Assembly: GCF_028453695.1 (NCBI RefSeq)
Contig: NC_135773.1
Span: forward strand, 12,648,001-12,712,000
Reading direction: 5' to 3'
Source of the DNA: Augochlora pura
Lineage: Eukaryota > Arthropoda > Insecta > Hymenoptera > Halictidae
Length of the DNA: 64,000 nt
Below the pieces are notes generated by a model. It had not been told where the DNA came from, did not search any database, and saw only the letters and a list, made by a program, of their open reading frames with translations. How positions within the stretch are numbered: the stretch's first letter is position 1; each line of letters begins with the position of its first letter. A program made the position numbers and the translations under genes. This document shows positions 50,238 to 64,000 of the stretch, in pieces.

Positions 50238-53200
50238 GGACACGAAAACCTTTGTAAGGCGTACTCGAGATTCGGTGGTTGGGTGAAATCATAGGTCTAA
50301 TCACTTTCGACCAGGCTTGGTCGTCGTGCTGTTTCTTTGCGTGCGCTTTCGACTGACTTCTATGCTGATTTCGTGTCCTGTTTATTCTGTACAGGGTCTT
50401 TGTAAGCCACGGGACAAACCCTTAGGATCGCCTGTCGAGGTCCGAAGTTACTTCGCTTTTTCATTCGGGCTCGAACTTTGCTTGTTGTCAAGAAGAACTT
50501 CTTTCAGGTAGCTTCTTTCGTGGCTGGACACAGTTTGAATTCCTTCTCCGACGAGATACGCGGGATCTTGAGAAACTTCAACCCCCTTTTAAACGCTTTC
50601 GACCGAGGCACTAGGTTCCGAGAGACCTCGACAGACGCAGTCCCGACGTCGCGTCTTCGATAATGACAAGCCGAGCGTACCCTGCGAGGACGAACGATGC
50701 GAAGTTCGCGGCGGCGATCATCGAAGTGCCGCGACGATGCCGGAGAAACACGGCGTTGAGATCCTTGGGAACCGAGAAATCGTCTGCTCTCTCTCTCGCA
50801 TCGCTCGTCTTCCAGCGCCGCGATCGGTTAGTCAACGACGCGAACGATTTATTTGGAGCGTATAGCGACTTGATTTCCGTCGAGCTTTCGATTGGTTGTC
50901 GCCAACGAGTAACGAGTACACTCTACGCAAACGAACTGTAAATGGAAAACCTACGAATTTAAGCATACGCCGCGTGTAAGGTCTAAGGTTGCACACACAT
51001 ACACACTACCAGTCAATACTAAGGTAACGATAAGAGAGACGGAAGCGAAGCTTTGCCACCGCGGGCACCGGCGCTGCCGCGGCCAAGGAGGCCGACGGGC
51101 GACGCGCCGGGCCGATCTGGGAACTCGAAACACGTATCTCGACAGCGGTAATAGTCAATTCAACAAGTGCAGCGTCGCCGCGGCGACGCTCGGTCAAGCA
51201 ATATACTCGACGAAGGTTTCGTCGAGGACGACGGGAGTGGGCGGGAACGCAGGATTTAAGCATCGATCGGTAGTCGTGATCGACGACGATCGATTTCGAG
51301 AACCGGTAGGGTTAATTCCGCTGGCGGCGAACGTACGGGCACCGCCGTCTAACTAAACAAGGCTTGTTTAATTCATAGATCCTAGAACTACTTAGATGGT
51401 GCTTTAATAATCGATACGCTTTAAGGGTAGTGTTATCGAAAGCCGTGTGCCTGCGCGGCCTGAGGGGAATCCTGCGAGTAGTATTATTTGGTCAATTAAC
51501 GTTCCCAAAAAAATCGCTCGGTGATCGCGGCGCCCGTTCTTTCTACCAAAGCTTCTCTCGCCGAAAAAAACATAGCGCAAGAAAGAACGACCACATGCTT
51601 CCGAACTTCACGAACATATCGGACAAGAGATGTCGGAGCAGTTAGCCTAACCGTAGCCGATCACCGGCCGTAGACGTAAACGGGAACCGAGTTTGTATCT
51701 CGCTTCGCATCGCACACCTCCGTTTCCGGCGTCACGCCATGGCTCGGGACAAACCTAATCTCTTCCGAATTATCCGTTCGCACGGGTCTTTGGACGCCGC
51801 GCGACACGCACAAAACCGCGCGACATTTTCGAAAGCCTCTCTACAGCTATGAACGAGTCGGGGGACGTGACGTCGGACGAACAGAAGCGAGGCACGCTGC
51901 GCAGGCATCGGCTGAGAATCTCGTTCATCGTGCACATCGAAGAAAAAAAAAAATAATCTGTTCCTCCCGGAGGAACAAGATGGCAGAGTGGGCTCAGCGA
52001 CCACGTGCGATCTCGGGACATAGGCCGTAAACATTGAACGCTGAAATATCGCTGGACCGCGGTACTTTGTGATAGGAAAATACTAAAGGAATTAGTCGTA
52101 CAGGTGACCCAGGCATGACGGAGAACTTGCTGGCGTGGATGGTTGAAATAACTTTGGTGGAAGATGATAAAAATGATACAGATCATACAGGTCTTGATAT
52201 TAGATAAAACAAGTGATTATTTAATTCTGAGTAAGATTGATAGAGCATTATCTTGATTATTATATTACTATCAGTTCGTTCAACTCTATAATATTTAGCC
52301 TAGTCTCAAGAGCAATATTTCTTCCCATTTATTTTCTACTATATTAATCAATGTTCAGACGCAATGCCAACAGCACAGTACACAATATACAACACGGTCC
52401 AGGGTTCGCGGAAAAATACTCGCACAACGCGAACAGCGATTTCCAATAACGCGGCCGCATAGACATGCAAATACGCAGAAAAATACGAGCCGGCGGAAGT
52501 GGCAATTTGGTATCTGGTCGTGCAACGTGTCAGAAAATGGAGACGCATTGTGCTCGCAGGTCGCAGAATACATTTAACTCGTTACCGTTCATTTGATACT
52601 GCTCTAGAGCATTATCCTTTCGACGCCACTAGTTTGAATAATTCACCGTATCGCAGTCTACAACGTAATCTTCCGCCACGTTATGCAAGGGTCACCTGTA
52701 CGCGCGTTTCGGTTCTCCCCGGTTCACCTTTCGTTTCGCTGTAGAACATCCCGTGAAAGGGAATCCGCGCAAATGTCCGCGGTCCGGTCAATCGCACCTT
52801 TGTACCTATCCTTTTTGAAACACTTCGACTTCGGTGTCTTCCCCGTGGACAGACATCGACGAAAACCTTTTTAGTATCTCCACGATTGGGGTGGGGAAGT
52901 AGCGCGTTCCAGCATTTCCTCGGGACAGAGTCAATTTCGAATACTCTCTTCTTCCTGAACGGACGCGGACGGTCTCGGACGGCGAGGACAACGGCTCGCG
53001 AAACGAGAAGCGTGTCCCGCGGATAAGCGACGCCACGTGTTCGCCGCGATAAACGCCGGCGTGCTTGGAGCGAGCCGGGTGAACCGTGAACCACGTGGCC
53101 CCGGTGTTTCACGGGCCAGTGTTCTGGATCGCGCGAGACGCTCGCTTTCGTTTCGTTCTCCGTAAGACCGAGGAAGAAAGGGGGGGACATTTCGGTCTGG

Positions 53201-54051
53201 AAACGGTCCGAGCAACGATCGCGCGGCTTCGTCGTCCCGCGACCGATCTCGACAGCGAGAAGCAGCGGGCGAAGCGGGTTCCCGCGGGACTCGCGTCCGT
53301 TCGACGACCCGATCTAACCGGGACGAACGATATAAAACTTCTCGTTCGCTTCCGGCAGCTGCGAACAGATTCTCCGAGGGAGTCGCGCGCGCAACGGAGA
53401 ACGATGGGATTAACGATTGTTGTCGTGCATCTTGTAGTTACTCGTAACTAGTTCCGCACTATATAGGCTGATAGCATGATAGAGATTAGTTCCGGTAAGT
53501 TAGAACAGGGGCGGCGCGTGTGAAATCCTGGAGCCACGAGCACGTTGCCCGAGGCGTAATCTATCCTAACGATCACCGATGTTTCTATAGTCCTATTGAT
53601 AGCGGCGAGGCGCTTCCTAAAGTATTGTCAATTATAGAGATCTCTTTAGAACGGGAATTAGCTGACCCCCAGACCTTTTTCTAGACGCCGGCAATCAGAT
53701 TTTGAGAACGGTCGTCCTTTTGACGTATGTGTAGAGTACACCCGGTACACGTTTTGAAAAGACTGTAGACACGGATCCTGTATCACTGTAAACCGTCCAG
53801 ATAATTCGTCAAAAATGTTGCTAAGCGGAAAAGAGAGTCGTGAAATGAAAGGAGCCAACGGTTTCTTTCCGATGCACCGCGAGCCGAGTGCGAACCGGTT
53901 TAAACACTCGATTCCTTGTTCAATGGTCTCTGAGAACCATGACAGTCATGGTTGAATAGAGGAAATCCAGAAATAATCACAGATTATACGAATGTCCCGG
54001 AGGTGAATGCGTTATTGCATAATGGGATGAAAGAGCGCGTTGTTGAATAAA
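50238..54051 (+). other. Possible long 3' UTR or intron, GC-rich
   Basis: After the stop codon the sequence stays GC-richer than the AT-rich background until about 53500, without a recognisable protein. The frames present overlap on both strands and lack domains. The first AATAAA I noticed on the + strand is at 54046-54051, which would make the 3' UTR about 3.8 kb. If the donor at 50217 is used, this is intron instead. Confidence 0.35.
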
Positions 54052-55531
54052 TACACGAAAAATTCCAACTGGTGAAACCATATTTCATATGATCGTGACA
54101 TATGAATCGTTGATGTTAGCTCAGATGCACTGGTTATGGTCGCTATACTAATTAAGCATCTTTGCAATTACCTAGTTCTTTAAAAATATAAATGACGTAA
54201 GTTTTTAAGTGAATTGTATGTTACGAGAGACTTGATATCGCACAAAATGCATAATAGAGTCCGTAGTTTCCTTTATTTTTTACGTGGCAATTGGCTAAAA
54301 GCTCTTAAAAAAGAAAAGAGTTGAAAAGAATATAATTCAGCCAATGTTACGACAACTAAACTATTTTAATTATTTTATAAACTTACACGAGACAATTTTC
54401 TGATTAAAACAGAGCAAATTATTTGAATTTTCTAAATCCTTGATTATAATTCAGGTAATATTTATATTTTAATACTATATGATTGGTAAAACGTTTAAAT
54501 TCTATCGCATAGCAAAGCAAACTCGTTGAAATCGTTTCAAGTTCCAAACAATCGGAATTCTGCGAACAATTTCACAAATAAAAGCACTGAAGGGCAGGAA
54601 AAGATTCGAAGCGGCCATAAATGGTGCATCAATAGTACAGATTGTTTTTTGAAAAAAGAAACGCGGGGTAGAGATAGTCAATGGCTGTCTACCTCACTTC
54701 AACCATTTCTATAGCATATGGGCACCATCAGTGCGGTGGCGAACTATTGTGATCATCGACATACCTCAAATCTCTTTTTTCGAAAAAAAAAGAAAAAGAA
54801 ACAGACCAAAAGACACGTGAACCGTTTCGTTTGTCAATTTACTTGTTCTCCGTAAAAAATCCTTTTTTCGCAATTGCACATTCCAAAAATTTTGTTCGTT
54901 TAACATTCTTTCATTCTATTACTTCAATTACATCTATCGAAGTAACAAACATTAGATTATCAAATAAAAATAATTCAGTTACCAAGAAAGACATTATTCG
55001 CTATTTATTTCCTTTTACATCAAGGGAAAATTGAAAAACGTTATTAAACGAGAACGTAGCGCCTAGTAATATAAAACCGTCTCGTTTAACGACTGAACTT
55101 TCAAAGTACAATATTTTACAATAGCAATCGGAAAATGATGAACAATTTATCCTGTAATCGCTATCGGTAAACTGTATTTACCATTTGCCAATACAGCGCG
55201 AATAGATGCCACGGACAAATTTCATATAAAATCCGCCACTGTGATCGCGACTATCATAGGCTGACGGCTACTTAAAACAGGTGTCCAAAGAATTTTCAGC
55301 GACACGAATTGATTCTCGAAGGCGCCTGTCGGAACAGGCGGCCGGTGTCGAATCAATGCGCGCGCGGTTCAGCGGACGACTCGAGACCTCGCGACGAGTG
55401 GCGAGAAACGGAGAGACTGTCGTAGGCGTCACAGCCCGAGTCGAATCGTCGTTCTCGCACAACAGGTTCAGAGGATTGGTACGCGCGCGTTCCATTCGCC
55501 ATGAACCTTCATTGCCCGGCCTGACAATGGT

Positions 55532-55555
55532 CCCACACACACACACACACCCCCC
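55532..55555. repeat. (CA)n microsatellite
   Basis: About ten CA dinucleotides flanked by C-runs. Confidence 0.9.
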
Positions 55556-55897
55556 GATCCGCCGAACCGAACCGATCGAGCGCAGACGGAATCCGACGTC
55601 GGAAGGGCGTGCCGGGGGCTCCAGGATTTGAATACGGTTGTTGTCGCATCGCCGGAAACGCGCTGAGTAGTTCACGTACTAAGATTTTCCTCTCGTACTC
55701 GTCCTCGGACGTGCATACCATTTCGTAATCTCGAAACGATCGATCGCGTTCCGGGTACCGATAACCGTTCGGCATAACACGATATGTCCGCAATAGTTCC
55801 GTAATCGAACGGATATACGCCGTCGGCCGCAGCTACGCGCAACCACGCGTGCTACACACGGCTAATGTACATACATGTATACGCACGCAGCATGCAC

Positions 55898-55958
55898 GGA
55901 GAGAGAGACAAAGAGAGAGAGAGAGAAAGGGAGAGAGGGGGGAGAGAGAGAGAGACAC
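55898..55958. repeat. (GA)n microsatellite, interrupted
   Basis: About 60 bases of GA dinucleotides with a few C and G interruptions, purine-only for most of its length. Confidence 0.9.
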
Positions 55959-58005
55959 GGGCAGGATACAAGAGAACCCGGGCTACATACGAATTTCATC
56001 GCGACGATTGATCGCGGCGATTAGTCGCGTAGATTAGTCGCGGCTCCTTCCCTGATATACCGTGTTGCGCTAAAATATCGGGCCACCAACGATCTCTAAT
56101 CGATCCTAAAGTAAACGTAATCGCGAGGAAACGGTTTCTCCTAGGTTCGTCGAAACACCAGTTCGATCGCCGTTCCTTTTCTGTCGCACACCTACATACG
56201 CACGACACACACACGCGCGCGCACACCGGCTGTTAAAGCGTCGGGCTAAAACGTTCTGTAGTTACTCATACGTGCGAAATATCCGAAGGAGTCTCTCGCA
56301 GAGCTCGATCGAGTCTGTTCCGCGACACGCGACGGACAGCAAAGTGTCGTCGGGATGTAATATTATTTCACGATCGGTCCTCCGTAGGAAAACGGTCGAC
56401 AGAAGTTTCCTAACACGAACGGCTTATGACTAAGTAAGACACTGTAGGGATAGATAATTCGTAAGGTACTTTACAGAAAAACGTGGCTGGACAACATTCA
56501 TACGTAACGACCGGTCTGCTAATCTTTGCGCATTTGTAATCGTTTTACGGAAGACGATAAAGACAGATTTTTGCAAGTTTAAACGCAGCTTTATTGTTCC
56601 GCGTAATTTTTCCGAATCGGTCTTTGCGTTTTTTTCTGTTTTGTCATTGTTGCTAATTATTGTTTGCGCTTCGTTCTACTTGTACATCGTTGCCAATCAG
56701 TCTTTTCACTTCTTTTGTTTCAAGGTTAATAATAATTGGTAATCATTGTATCCACTTATTTCTATTTGGACGATTCGTTTTGCTCTAATTTCTCCTTTTA
56801 CATTATTAATTATTCCTAATACTTCTTCTCCTAATACCCATTTTAACAATTATTTTTACAATTAATTCTAATTAATGATCGTCCTTTATAGTCCTTTCTC
56901 TTTTCACAATATTAGCAATCATTGTTTGTGCATTCTCTTTCTATATCTTTAATAATTATCTCCTGTACTCCGTTCCTTAATTACAATACTAACAATCATT
57001 GTGCGTATTTCATTCCGTTCCAAATTGCTGCCAACAATTTCTACGCGGAGATAGAAGTTATTAGTACACCGTGGATGCCCATTTATTCTAATGGTTACCT
57101 GTTCGTGTCCGTCGGCGTTTCCATTTCATCTATCTAAACGTACGGAGAGCACTATTCATGTTTGTTTAATCAAATTTGATCCAATGCAAACGATCCGCGT
57201 ACTCTCGTCCACGTGTTTATGAATGTACTTGCAAAAATGTAATAAATCTGCAGAATTTATCACGAAGCGGTCCACCGTACCGCGCGAGCGTTAACATTTC
57301 CATTCTGAAACTGGTTTAGCTTTGTAAAACAAGGATTGAATTATTTCCTCCTAAACTGCAACCTGCTGCGAGTAAATGATGCATTATCAAACTTTGAAGC
57401 TCCGATCGCTAAAAGTTTCGTATTAATCATTTCTGGTTGCATAATTTTGTTAAGCTTGCAGACTTTGAATCCGCAACGTTATACTACGATAGAAACACAA
57501 ATTCTGTGCGATACGATTTTGACTGATGCGTCAACTTGGATTATTTGAAATTGTCGATGTTTTATCTGATAGCTCGACAAGAGTCCGCGAGGATTAGATG
57601 CGCAATGATCGGCAGTCTGGTTAAAAAAAACACAGCTCCACACACACACACATAGAACAGACCTAACACAGTCGCGTGGTACACACGTCCAAAGTATATG
57701 CTTCCGTATCTAGAGACTTCGCAGGCGTCTAATACTCCAAAGCGTAGGCTAGCAATTAATTATCGTGTGTACATCGGTGTTAGTATATTAGGAGAGACAC
57801 ACGGGGTCGTGCATTGGCCGCGATCCGATGAACGGGTTCCAGGCTGTAGCGACAAGGGTCGCGAAACCGTGGAGGCCCGGGTCTGGCCAGGGACGGCGCG
57901 TTTCATTTAATTGGTCGGGCCCGGGGCACGTATATCGGGCTCGGCCGGCCGATCGATTCTTCTCGTAATTGGCGGAACGTGTGCCGGCCGGCTCTGACGT
58001 TAGGG

Positions 58006-58025
58006 GCGCGCGCGCGCGCGCGCGC
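58006..58025. repeat. (GC)n tract
   Basis: Ten uninterrupted GC dinucleotides, a sequence able to adopt Z-DNA. Such a run of CpG surviving in the genome suggests little germline methylation here. Confidence 0.9.
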
Positions 58026-61000
58026 CACCGGCGATGTCAATAACAGCAAAAAGTCGGCGGAATCGTCGCGGTGCTCGTTTTTCCAAAGCGTCGCTCGGGG
58101 TCAGCGGGTCGCAGCGGCTCGAGATGGCACGGCGTTCTCTCTCCGTCTGGCCGACGGGAAACGGCACCCCTTCTGGAATTCGGCGTCTGAAATTACGCTG
58201 TCGATCAGGTGTGTTCGATCGTACGCGAAAATGAGGATTCGAGCCCTCGCGCCGTCGAACGAAAGCTTCGAAACAGTTTAATGAAACGAGAGCCAAGAAC
58301 ACACGGCGGCCGTGCGGCTGCGATTTTCTCGTTCCTTTTTAAGCTGCGAGCTCCTCCGCTGAATTCGAAATGTAGGTTGCAGTTGTTAGTTCAACTGTCA
58401 TGACCAGAGAACGAATTCTACGCGTTACACAAGGCGAATTGAAAAGTAGAAAATCCGGAGAGACAACGTTCGCGAGCAGGAAAAGCAGAGAATATGAAAA
58501 TATTGCGTCGGTTATTTAATCGAAGATAAAAACGAGTACTCCGAAAGCTTTTGAGAAGTTTCGTGAAAGAAGACAACGAGCACGAATTACAAGTTACAAA
58601 TGGAACACGAAATGGATTAAGATGGGACGATTGCAGTAAAAGAGTGTAAGAATTATGTGATATATTAATATTAAAAATATTTAATCTTCTGTTAGATCGG
58701 AAATGGAAATGAATATTAAAACTTCTATGAAATTAGAAGTAACGAATTATATCGAAATTTGGTATTTCCATTTTTTCTAAACTTATCAGGTGATAAATTG
58801 AGAAGCGAACTGGGACTGGAGATATTTTGTTACCTGTTTAAATAAGATCTAAGAAAATATCGCGGAAACGAGAGAGGAAAGTTGAGGTTAAAGAAAGTTG
58901 GGAAGAGACGTTCGAGCACAGTTGAAGTTAACAAGCTATTGATGAAAAGGAATGTCGAGGAAATGTCTCCGACGCAATTGACGGTAATGGAATTTTATTT
59001 TATGTGTTCCGTAAACCGTGTATTCTTCGATCAGAAAACTTTGATCGCAGCGTCGCCGGAAAGTGTGCGACCGCCTCGTTGGAGAAAATAAATGAACGAA
59101 ATAGTGAAAGTGGCGTTGACGTTGCATTGAAGTAAATAAAATGCGAATTAAAAGAGATAACGATAAAAAGTACTTTGAAACTATATCGTGCTTCGTCGTA
59201 AATATTCGATGGTAATCGATTCATAATTAATTAAGAAATGTCAACTACAGACCTCTGTTCCAAGATTTTCAGGAACAAACTAGAAGAGAATTCTTTAAAC
59301 AATTTAAATAAGCTGAAACCAATGGCCGCTCTCTAAACATTCGCCTCACCCTTTTGAATCTCCCCTTGCTCACTTTTGTCATAAATAAATCCGCAACCCG
59401 GTTACGACGGGGGCCGGTAATGAAAATGGCAGGTAAATACGCCGGGGGAAATGAAATTAAGCCAATGTAATAGAGAAGTCTATCTCCGCACGCGTTTCGA
59501 AAAATTAAATGGAGCCCGGCCCGCTACGACAAACAATAAAGGGACACAATTGCAAACGTCGCGGAGATTGAGCTGCGCCGCGTGCTCCGCGGGCTCTTGA
59601 AAACTTTTTTACGGGAACTGGCTCGCCCCCAGAGGATACCATGAATGGTTCGAGATTTCGCGCGGCTCGCAGCGTTCCCTCTGCTTCCCTGGGACCCAAC
59701 GAGATTCCGTTCTCGCGTAGAATTCTATGCAACGACGTGTACCAGCCATGGAAAAGACGTTCGCCGCGATAAGGAACTTTTCGGATGGGTCTTTTGTTCA
59801 GCTGTGAGCTTTGAGCAATTGAATTAGAATTTGGAAGGATATTCCGAACTAACGATATAGAATAATGGTTGGAGTCACTTCCGGATTGCGAATAAATGGG
59901 CAAATGTTTTTCGTAGATCAATTTAACGAAACTAGAATCGAGTAACAGATGAGAAAAGGTGTTTTCTATCAAATGGCCCTAACGAAATTAAATTATCATT
60001 TAACTATAGAATAATTTGATTCCTATTGCTAGTGTTCCATAACTTTTAATTATATCAATTTTCAATTAATAACGCCATTTTGTTAAGTAAATTCTCTATT
60101 TCATTCATTCATTTTCCGCTTTCTTTAAATCCAAGATTGCCGCTGACTATGAAAGACCTTCGCGAAGACCATTTAAATTGTTTTGTACATTCTCGATCGA
60201 ATCGAATGGGTCAGGTGTTAATCTCCCCTGCACAAGATTCCATTAGGGGCTCAAAATACTCGCCACGTTCCTAAATCTATTCTGAAACCGCGCAGCGGCA
60301 TCTTAATCGATGCCGGTTCAATTAAGAGCCCGTTCAATTAGTAAACGGGCCGGTACGCGGGCGACATAATTTTTTGCTCGCGGAATCTCCGATCTGACAC
60401 AGCCCGCGAGAACTTTAAACAAAATATGATAGCGAGGGAAACGCGGCGTGAAAAAGAAAACAGTGCGCGTTCGATCCCGGCAGGAAGAAAATCAACGATC
60501 GCGAAAGTTTTAATAGCTCCTTATCCATCGATTCGTTCACCGACGATTGGAATTCCGCGAAAAAGAAGAAACGCAAATATATTCAATCGCGGAGGAAGGA
60601 TTTGCAAAAATGAAATTTCGCAGAAGTTTTATTAAATCTTCTTCTGCGAACATCCTCGATAATCAATGAAAATCTGTGGAAAGAAATTGAAGTTGGTCGA
60701 CGCAAATTCGATATTATAAAGTATCATTATTATGGAGCAATTTCAGCATCGTTAGAGAAACATCGGAAAACAATTGATTGAAATCTTCTTATCTATGGAA
60801 TACAGTGGACATGCTTTCTATGGCTCGCAGCTATTAAAACTACGACTGCGGAGAGCAAAGGGCTGGGATAGGTACGATCTGCGAGCACGAAAGAGCTTTA
60901 CAATAGTTTCGGTTGAATAAGGAACATACCTATTGTTAGGCATACGATAATCTCGTTCTTATCAAGCCATTCAGAGCAGCTAAGCCATTTGCAGCCCGTA

Positions 61001-63220
61001 GAAGAGGTAATCACAGAAACGGAAGAAAAGCGAGAGAGATCGAGCGACTCGTAAAAACGGAGAACAGGAGGAGGCTTTAACTAAATTCGGATCGCATGAT
61101 CGACTGTACTCTAACCAATGTATTCAATCCGGAGAAAGGAGATACTTTCTCGCGCCGAGGTGTAAATCAATCTCATCTCCGCTGAATTATTCGCGGCCGG
61201 ACGTATCCAGAAAGGTGCCGGGCCCGTTTCCGCAGAGCGGAGAACGCCGCCATTGTCCCCTGACGCCTCGAGATCCAGACCAATTGTGTACCATTTCTCA
61301 CTTTTATACGAAACGAATTAAAAGAAAAAGTACTACTAAAGAAATCACAGCTAGGCGAAGAGAAGCGAAAAAAAGCTGCAGGCTCGCGGACAGGGGGACG
61401 TCAACTTGTGTGTGGTATATTCTACGGCTATAAACGGTCAAGGTTATTGTAACATGTATATTATCACGGTGTCGTTGTGTCTAACACATTGTTAGCCGTC
61501 TCTCGTGGTCCAACCGCGAACAAAATTAACCGGAAACTCACCGAAGCCTCGCGCGCACGTCGAACGACACGGAACAAGCTCGCCGCAAACTTCGCTCGGG
61601 AGCCGAAGCTTCGCGCCGGTGCTACGAAGTAGAAGTCGAGGTCTGATCAAATTAGGCTGTCGTCGATGATCGAACCGATTCGCAAAAATCAAAGAATGGG
61701 GAAAGATGTATTATGCGGGCGAACTGGTTGAGAACCAGTCGCAGCTTTTTCTCGTTAGCGTCGTGCCGGCGGACGCCATTTTCCTATCGATGGTAGCGAC
61801 GCGACGCTATCGAGGGAAGATTGGAAACGCGAGCTTCTGTGGATAGGATAGATTAGGAACGTGCGAATGTCGTTCCACGATACGAGCGTCTTCGGGCACA
61901 CTCGAACAGTTCCCGGCTCGGAATCCACGCGGACGATCAACCTCGATCTTCCGAGGCGATGGCGCGTCGCGTGGCGTTGAATGCTGATTCTCAGCGGCCG
62001 TCTCTGCGGAAGAGACGCCCTCGATAAAGCGGAGAGACCGTGCCCGCGTCCTTCGTAATATTCCGAGCCGGCTCGCGCTCGTTAAAGAAGTAATAGCGTC
62101 TTCTCTCACGAGACATTGGCAGAATGTCGTCTCTCAGGTGGTAGCACACGCGGGCCCCTCCCCGTCGCGAGCGGACACAGTTGCGGAACGCGGAAACATT
62201 CGGTCGAAACTTTTTCAACGACTGCACTCTGTTCGGGAACATTCTGCGCTACAGAGTTAACGAAACGTTGCAAAACCCTCCGAATTGTGCGTAATTTCGG
62301 TGCACCAGACTCTCGAAATGTTCTGTCGTACTGGTAGAATTTTTTAGCACTGCGAATGATTGGAGATCCTTTATGAAGGTTGAGATTTTCCACTGTTCCT
62401 TGGACGTCGCTTTGTTTTGCGAAAATTAATTAGCAAAATTTTCGAAAGTTTATTTCGATTTTGAGTAAATTACCTAGAGTTACAACGCGTTGCAATTCTA
62501 ATAGAATCTACATTGTTCGAAGCTTTTGACAGCAAAATGTAATGGTGATCACTGTCGACTAAATAACGAAAATAATTTCACGACAAGTTTCATTCACCAA
62601 TCATTTCATAATTAAAGTTTGCTATTTAAGCACCCATATCAACTGTTAAAGTTTCACCTAAAAAGCAGCCAAAACTTTCTTTATCTATTCCCACGTTTCA
62701 AAGCAGATCCGATGAAATTGAATTCAAGATTCGGAAAAAGCTGAACAATTTACGATCGCTCGAGTCTCTGAATCAATGGGGCACCATCATTTCGTATGCA
62801 AATTAATACAAAGGACAGCGCCGCATACGCAATGCCGAAACGATTACAATCGCGCGTACGTGAAGAGTCTAAATCCCAATAGTACTAAATCACGGAAACA
62901 ATACCCACTGTGGAGAATTGGAGGGTTAGCTGGAGGGTCGGAACCAGTGTAGAGGGGCGCTACGTTCGGTTCGCCTAATTCCGTTTGTAGCGCTACCAAA
63001 GCTCCGGTGTTTGGATCCTTATTGCGCGCGTTGACACTGTAACAGGATCAAATTCATTGATATTGCCGTTTCCGTCGATAACGCGTATTCGCCGTGTTTA
63101 CAATTGCGTCGAAATAAGCTGGCCCGTTGAGAGATCAAAATGGTAACTCGGCGACGTCATACAATTCGAAAGACACGGCGAGATGCTATAAAACGGACGT
63201 GGCTGTTTCGTGTCTAACAT

Positions 63221-63468
63221 TTAACACTAGATTGCCTAAGCAAGTCATTTTGACTGCTTTTCAATTTCAATTAGAAAAATAATTATGTAAATAATGACAC
63301 AGCTTCTTATAATTTCGTGACCTTTTCTACAACATATAAATTCGTTTATCAATCATTGTTGTTGCCCCCTACACCTCCTTCATTTCCGGTATATATATGT
63401 GTGTTATATCAATATTGCCGAAAAGCAGTCATTTTTCCGTCTTCGAGTTCCCGTCTTTCTAGTGTTAA
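63221..63468. mobile_element. TTAA-flanked MITE, family 4
   Basis: A 248-bp unit with 11-bp terminal inverted repeats TTAACACTAGA / TCTAGTGTTAA. A subterminal pair (TCATTTTGACTGCTTTTC on the left, GAAAAGCAGTCATTTTTC on the right) extends the symmetry. The TTAA ends suggest a piggyBac-related non-autonomous element. Confidence 0.85.
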
Positions 63469-64000
63469 TTGCACTGTGCGATAGTAATAATGACATCGCG
63501 ATACTAAAGAGATATATCTAAATTACGATATTAATTGAAACAATACTGTACACCCCTGTAACAATGAACAAATCGAGAAACAGAGTGAAATCTCTAGAAA
63601 CAGGCGGGATTATTTTGTCTTCGGCCTGATTGAGCAATTGGTAGTGCTACGACAACGAGGATACAAATGCGCTAAAGAGATCACTGGACCATAACATTTT
63701 GTCATAATGTCTGCAATCCAGGTAGACATTAAAGAACAGTAAAAGCTGCTTTATTTCACCCTGGACTAATTGTAAGATTTCGAGATAACGTTGCGAAGAA
63801 AGTGCTGCATAATCCGCGCTCGTTCAACTTTCCATCTCCGCGCATTAGGAAGATGCAACAGAGCACAGTCGGATAAGGTATCGTCCGAATCGCAGTCGTT
63901 CCCGACGTATCTGGGGAGTCTGCCTCTTCCACGACCGATCGCAGACGCGATAAAGAATCAATCCGCACGCTTGTCCGCTCGCGGCGCGAGTCCCGCGTCT
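63469..64000. other. Non-coding end of window
   Basis: AT-rich up to 63750, then GC-richer. A short D-arm-like sequence near 63635 lacks the remaining parts of a tRNA. No gene is seen. Confidence 0.5.

Larger units (their letters stand above)
54052..63220. other. Non-coding region with simple repeats
   Basis: AT-rich at 54050-55250, 56560-57650 and 58420-59300; GC-richer at 55270-56500, 57690-58420 and around 61490-62340. Further AATAAA hexamers occur near 54575 and 54960. The region holds CA, GA and CG simple repeats, listed separately. I see no supportable gene or RNA. Confidence 0.5.

Noticed and set aside
61720..61745. Short hairpin ACTGGTT-GAG-AACCAGT
   Set aside because: A 7-bp stem is expected by chance in 64 kb, and no terminator or microRNA-length precursor surrounds it.
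63628..63692. tRNA-like D-arm (GAGCAATTGGTAGTGC)
   Set aside because: No T-arm or matching acceptor stem follows.

Overview
The window reads as nuclear DNA of an insect, most likely a hymenopteran (bee- or ant-like). The organism call is an inference. It rests on the mix of AT-rich stretches with CpG-dense patches, several small TTAA-ended transposon remnants, long non-coding stretches, and one very large protein-coding exon with eukaryotic splice signals around it. Nothing suggests bacterial, viral or organelle DNA: there are no operons, rRNA, convincing tRNA or CRISPR arrays.

Only one gene can be supported. It is on the + strand, with an open frame of 1,835 codons from the ATG at 44730 to the TGA at 50235-50237. 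It encodes a large, mostly disordered protein with an N-terminal helical/coiled-coil block, a charged KEFKEL hexamer repeat, Ser/Pro-rich tracts, a basic motif in the middle, a long Gln/Met-rich tract, a poly-Glu run and a short basic helical motif near the C-terminus. I do not recognise it with certainty; it looks like a cytoskeletal or junctional scaffold. A branch point, pyrimidine tract and acceptor AG end an intron at 44093, so the exon probably starts at 44094. It then carries about 636 bases of 5' leader with three short upstream reading frames. A perfect GTGAGT donor lies 18 bases before the stop codon, so the true C-terminus may be in a downstream exon.

From 1 to 44093 I see no protein-coding gene. 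This is probably intron and/or intergenic DNA holding mobile-element remnants and tandem repeats. The best-defined element is a foldback unit at 5671-6843 with long degenerate inverted arms. A second, inverted copy of its core and one arm lies at 31393-32184. That copy sits inside a TTAA-ended MITE (31289-32509), which also holds a second small TTAA element (32290-32472). Other TTAA elements lie at 7365-7591, 16925-17188, 30688-30925, 40507-40728 and 63221-63468. Tandem arrays include a 60-bp and 21-bp AT minisatellite at about 26565-27080 and a 27-bp array at 13382-13510.

From 50238 to about 53500 the DNA stays GC-rich without a recognisable coding frame. It could be a long 3' UTR (the first AATAAA I noticed is at 54046) or an intron. 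The rest, to 64000, is non-coding with simple repeats and one more TTAA element. No complete autonomous transposase or other enzyme gene was found.
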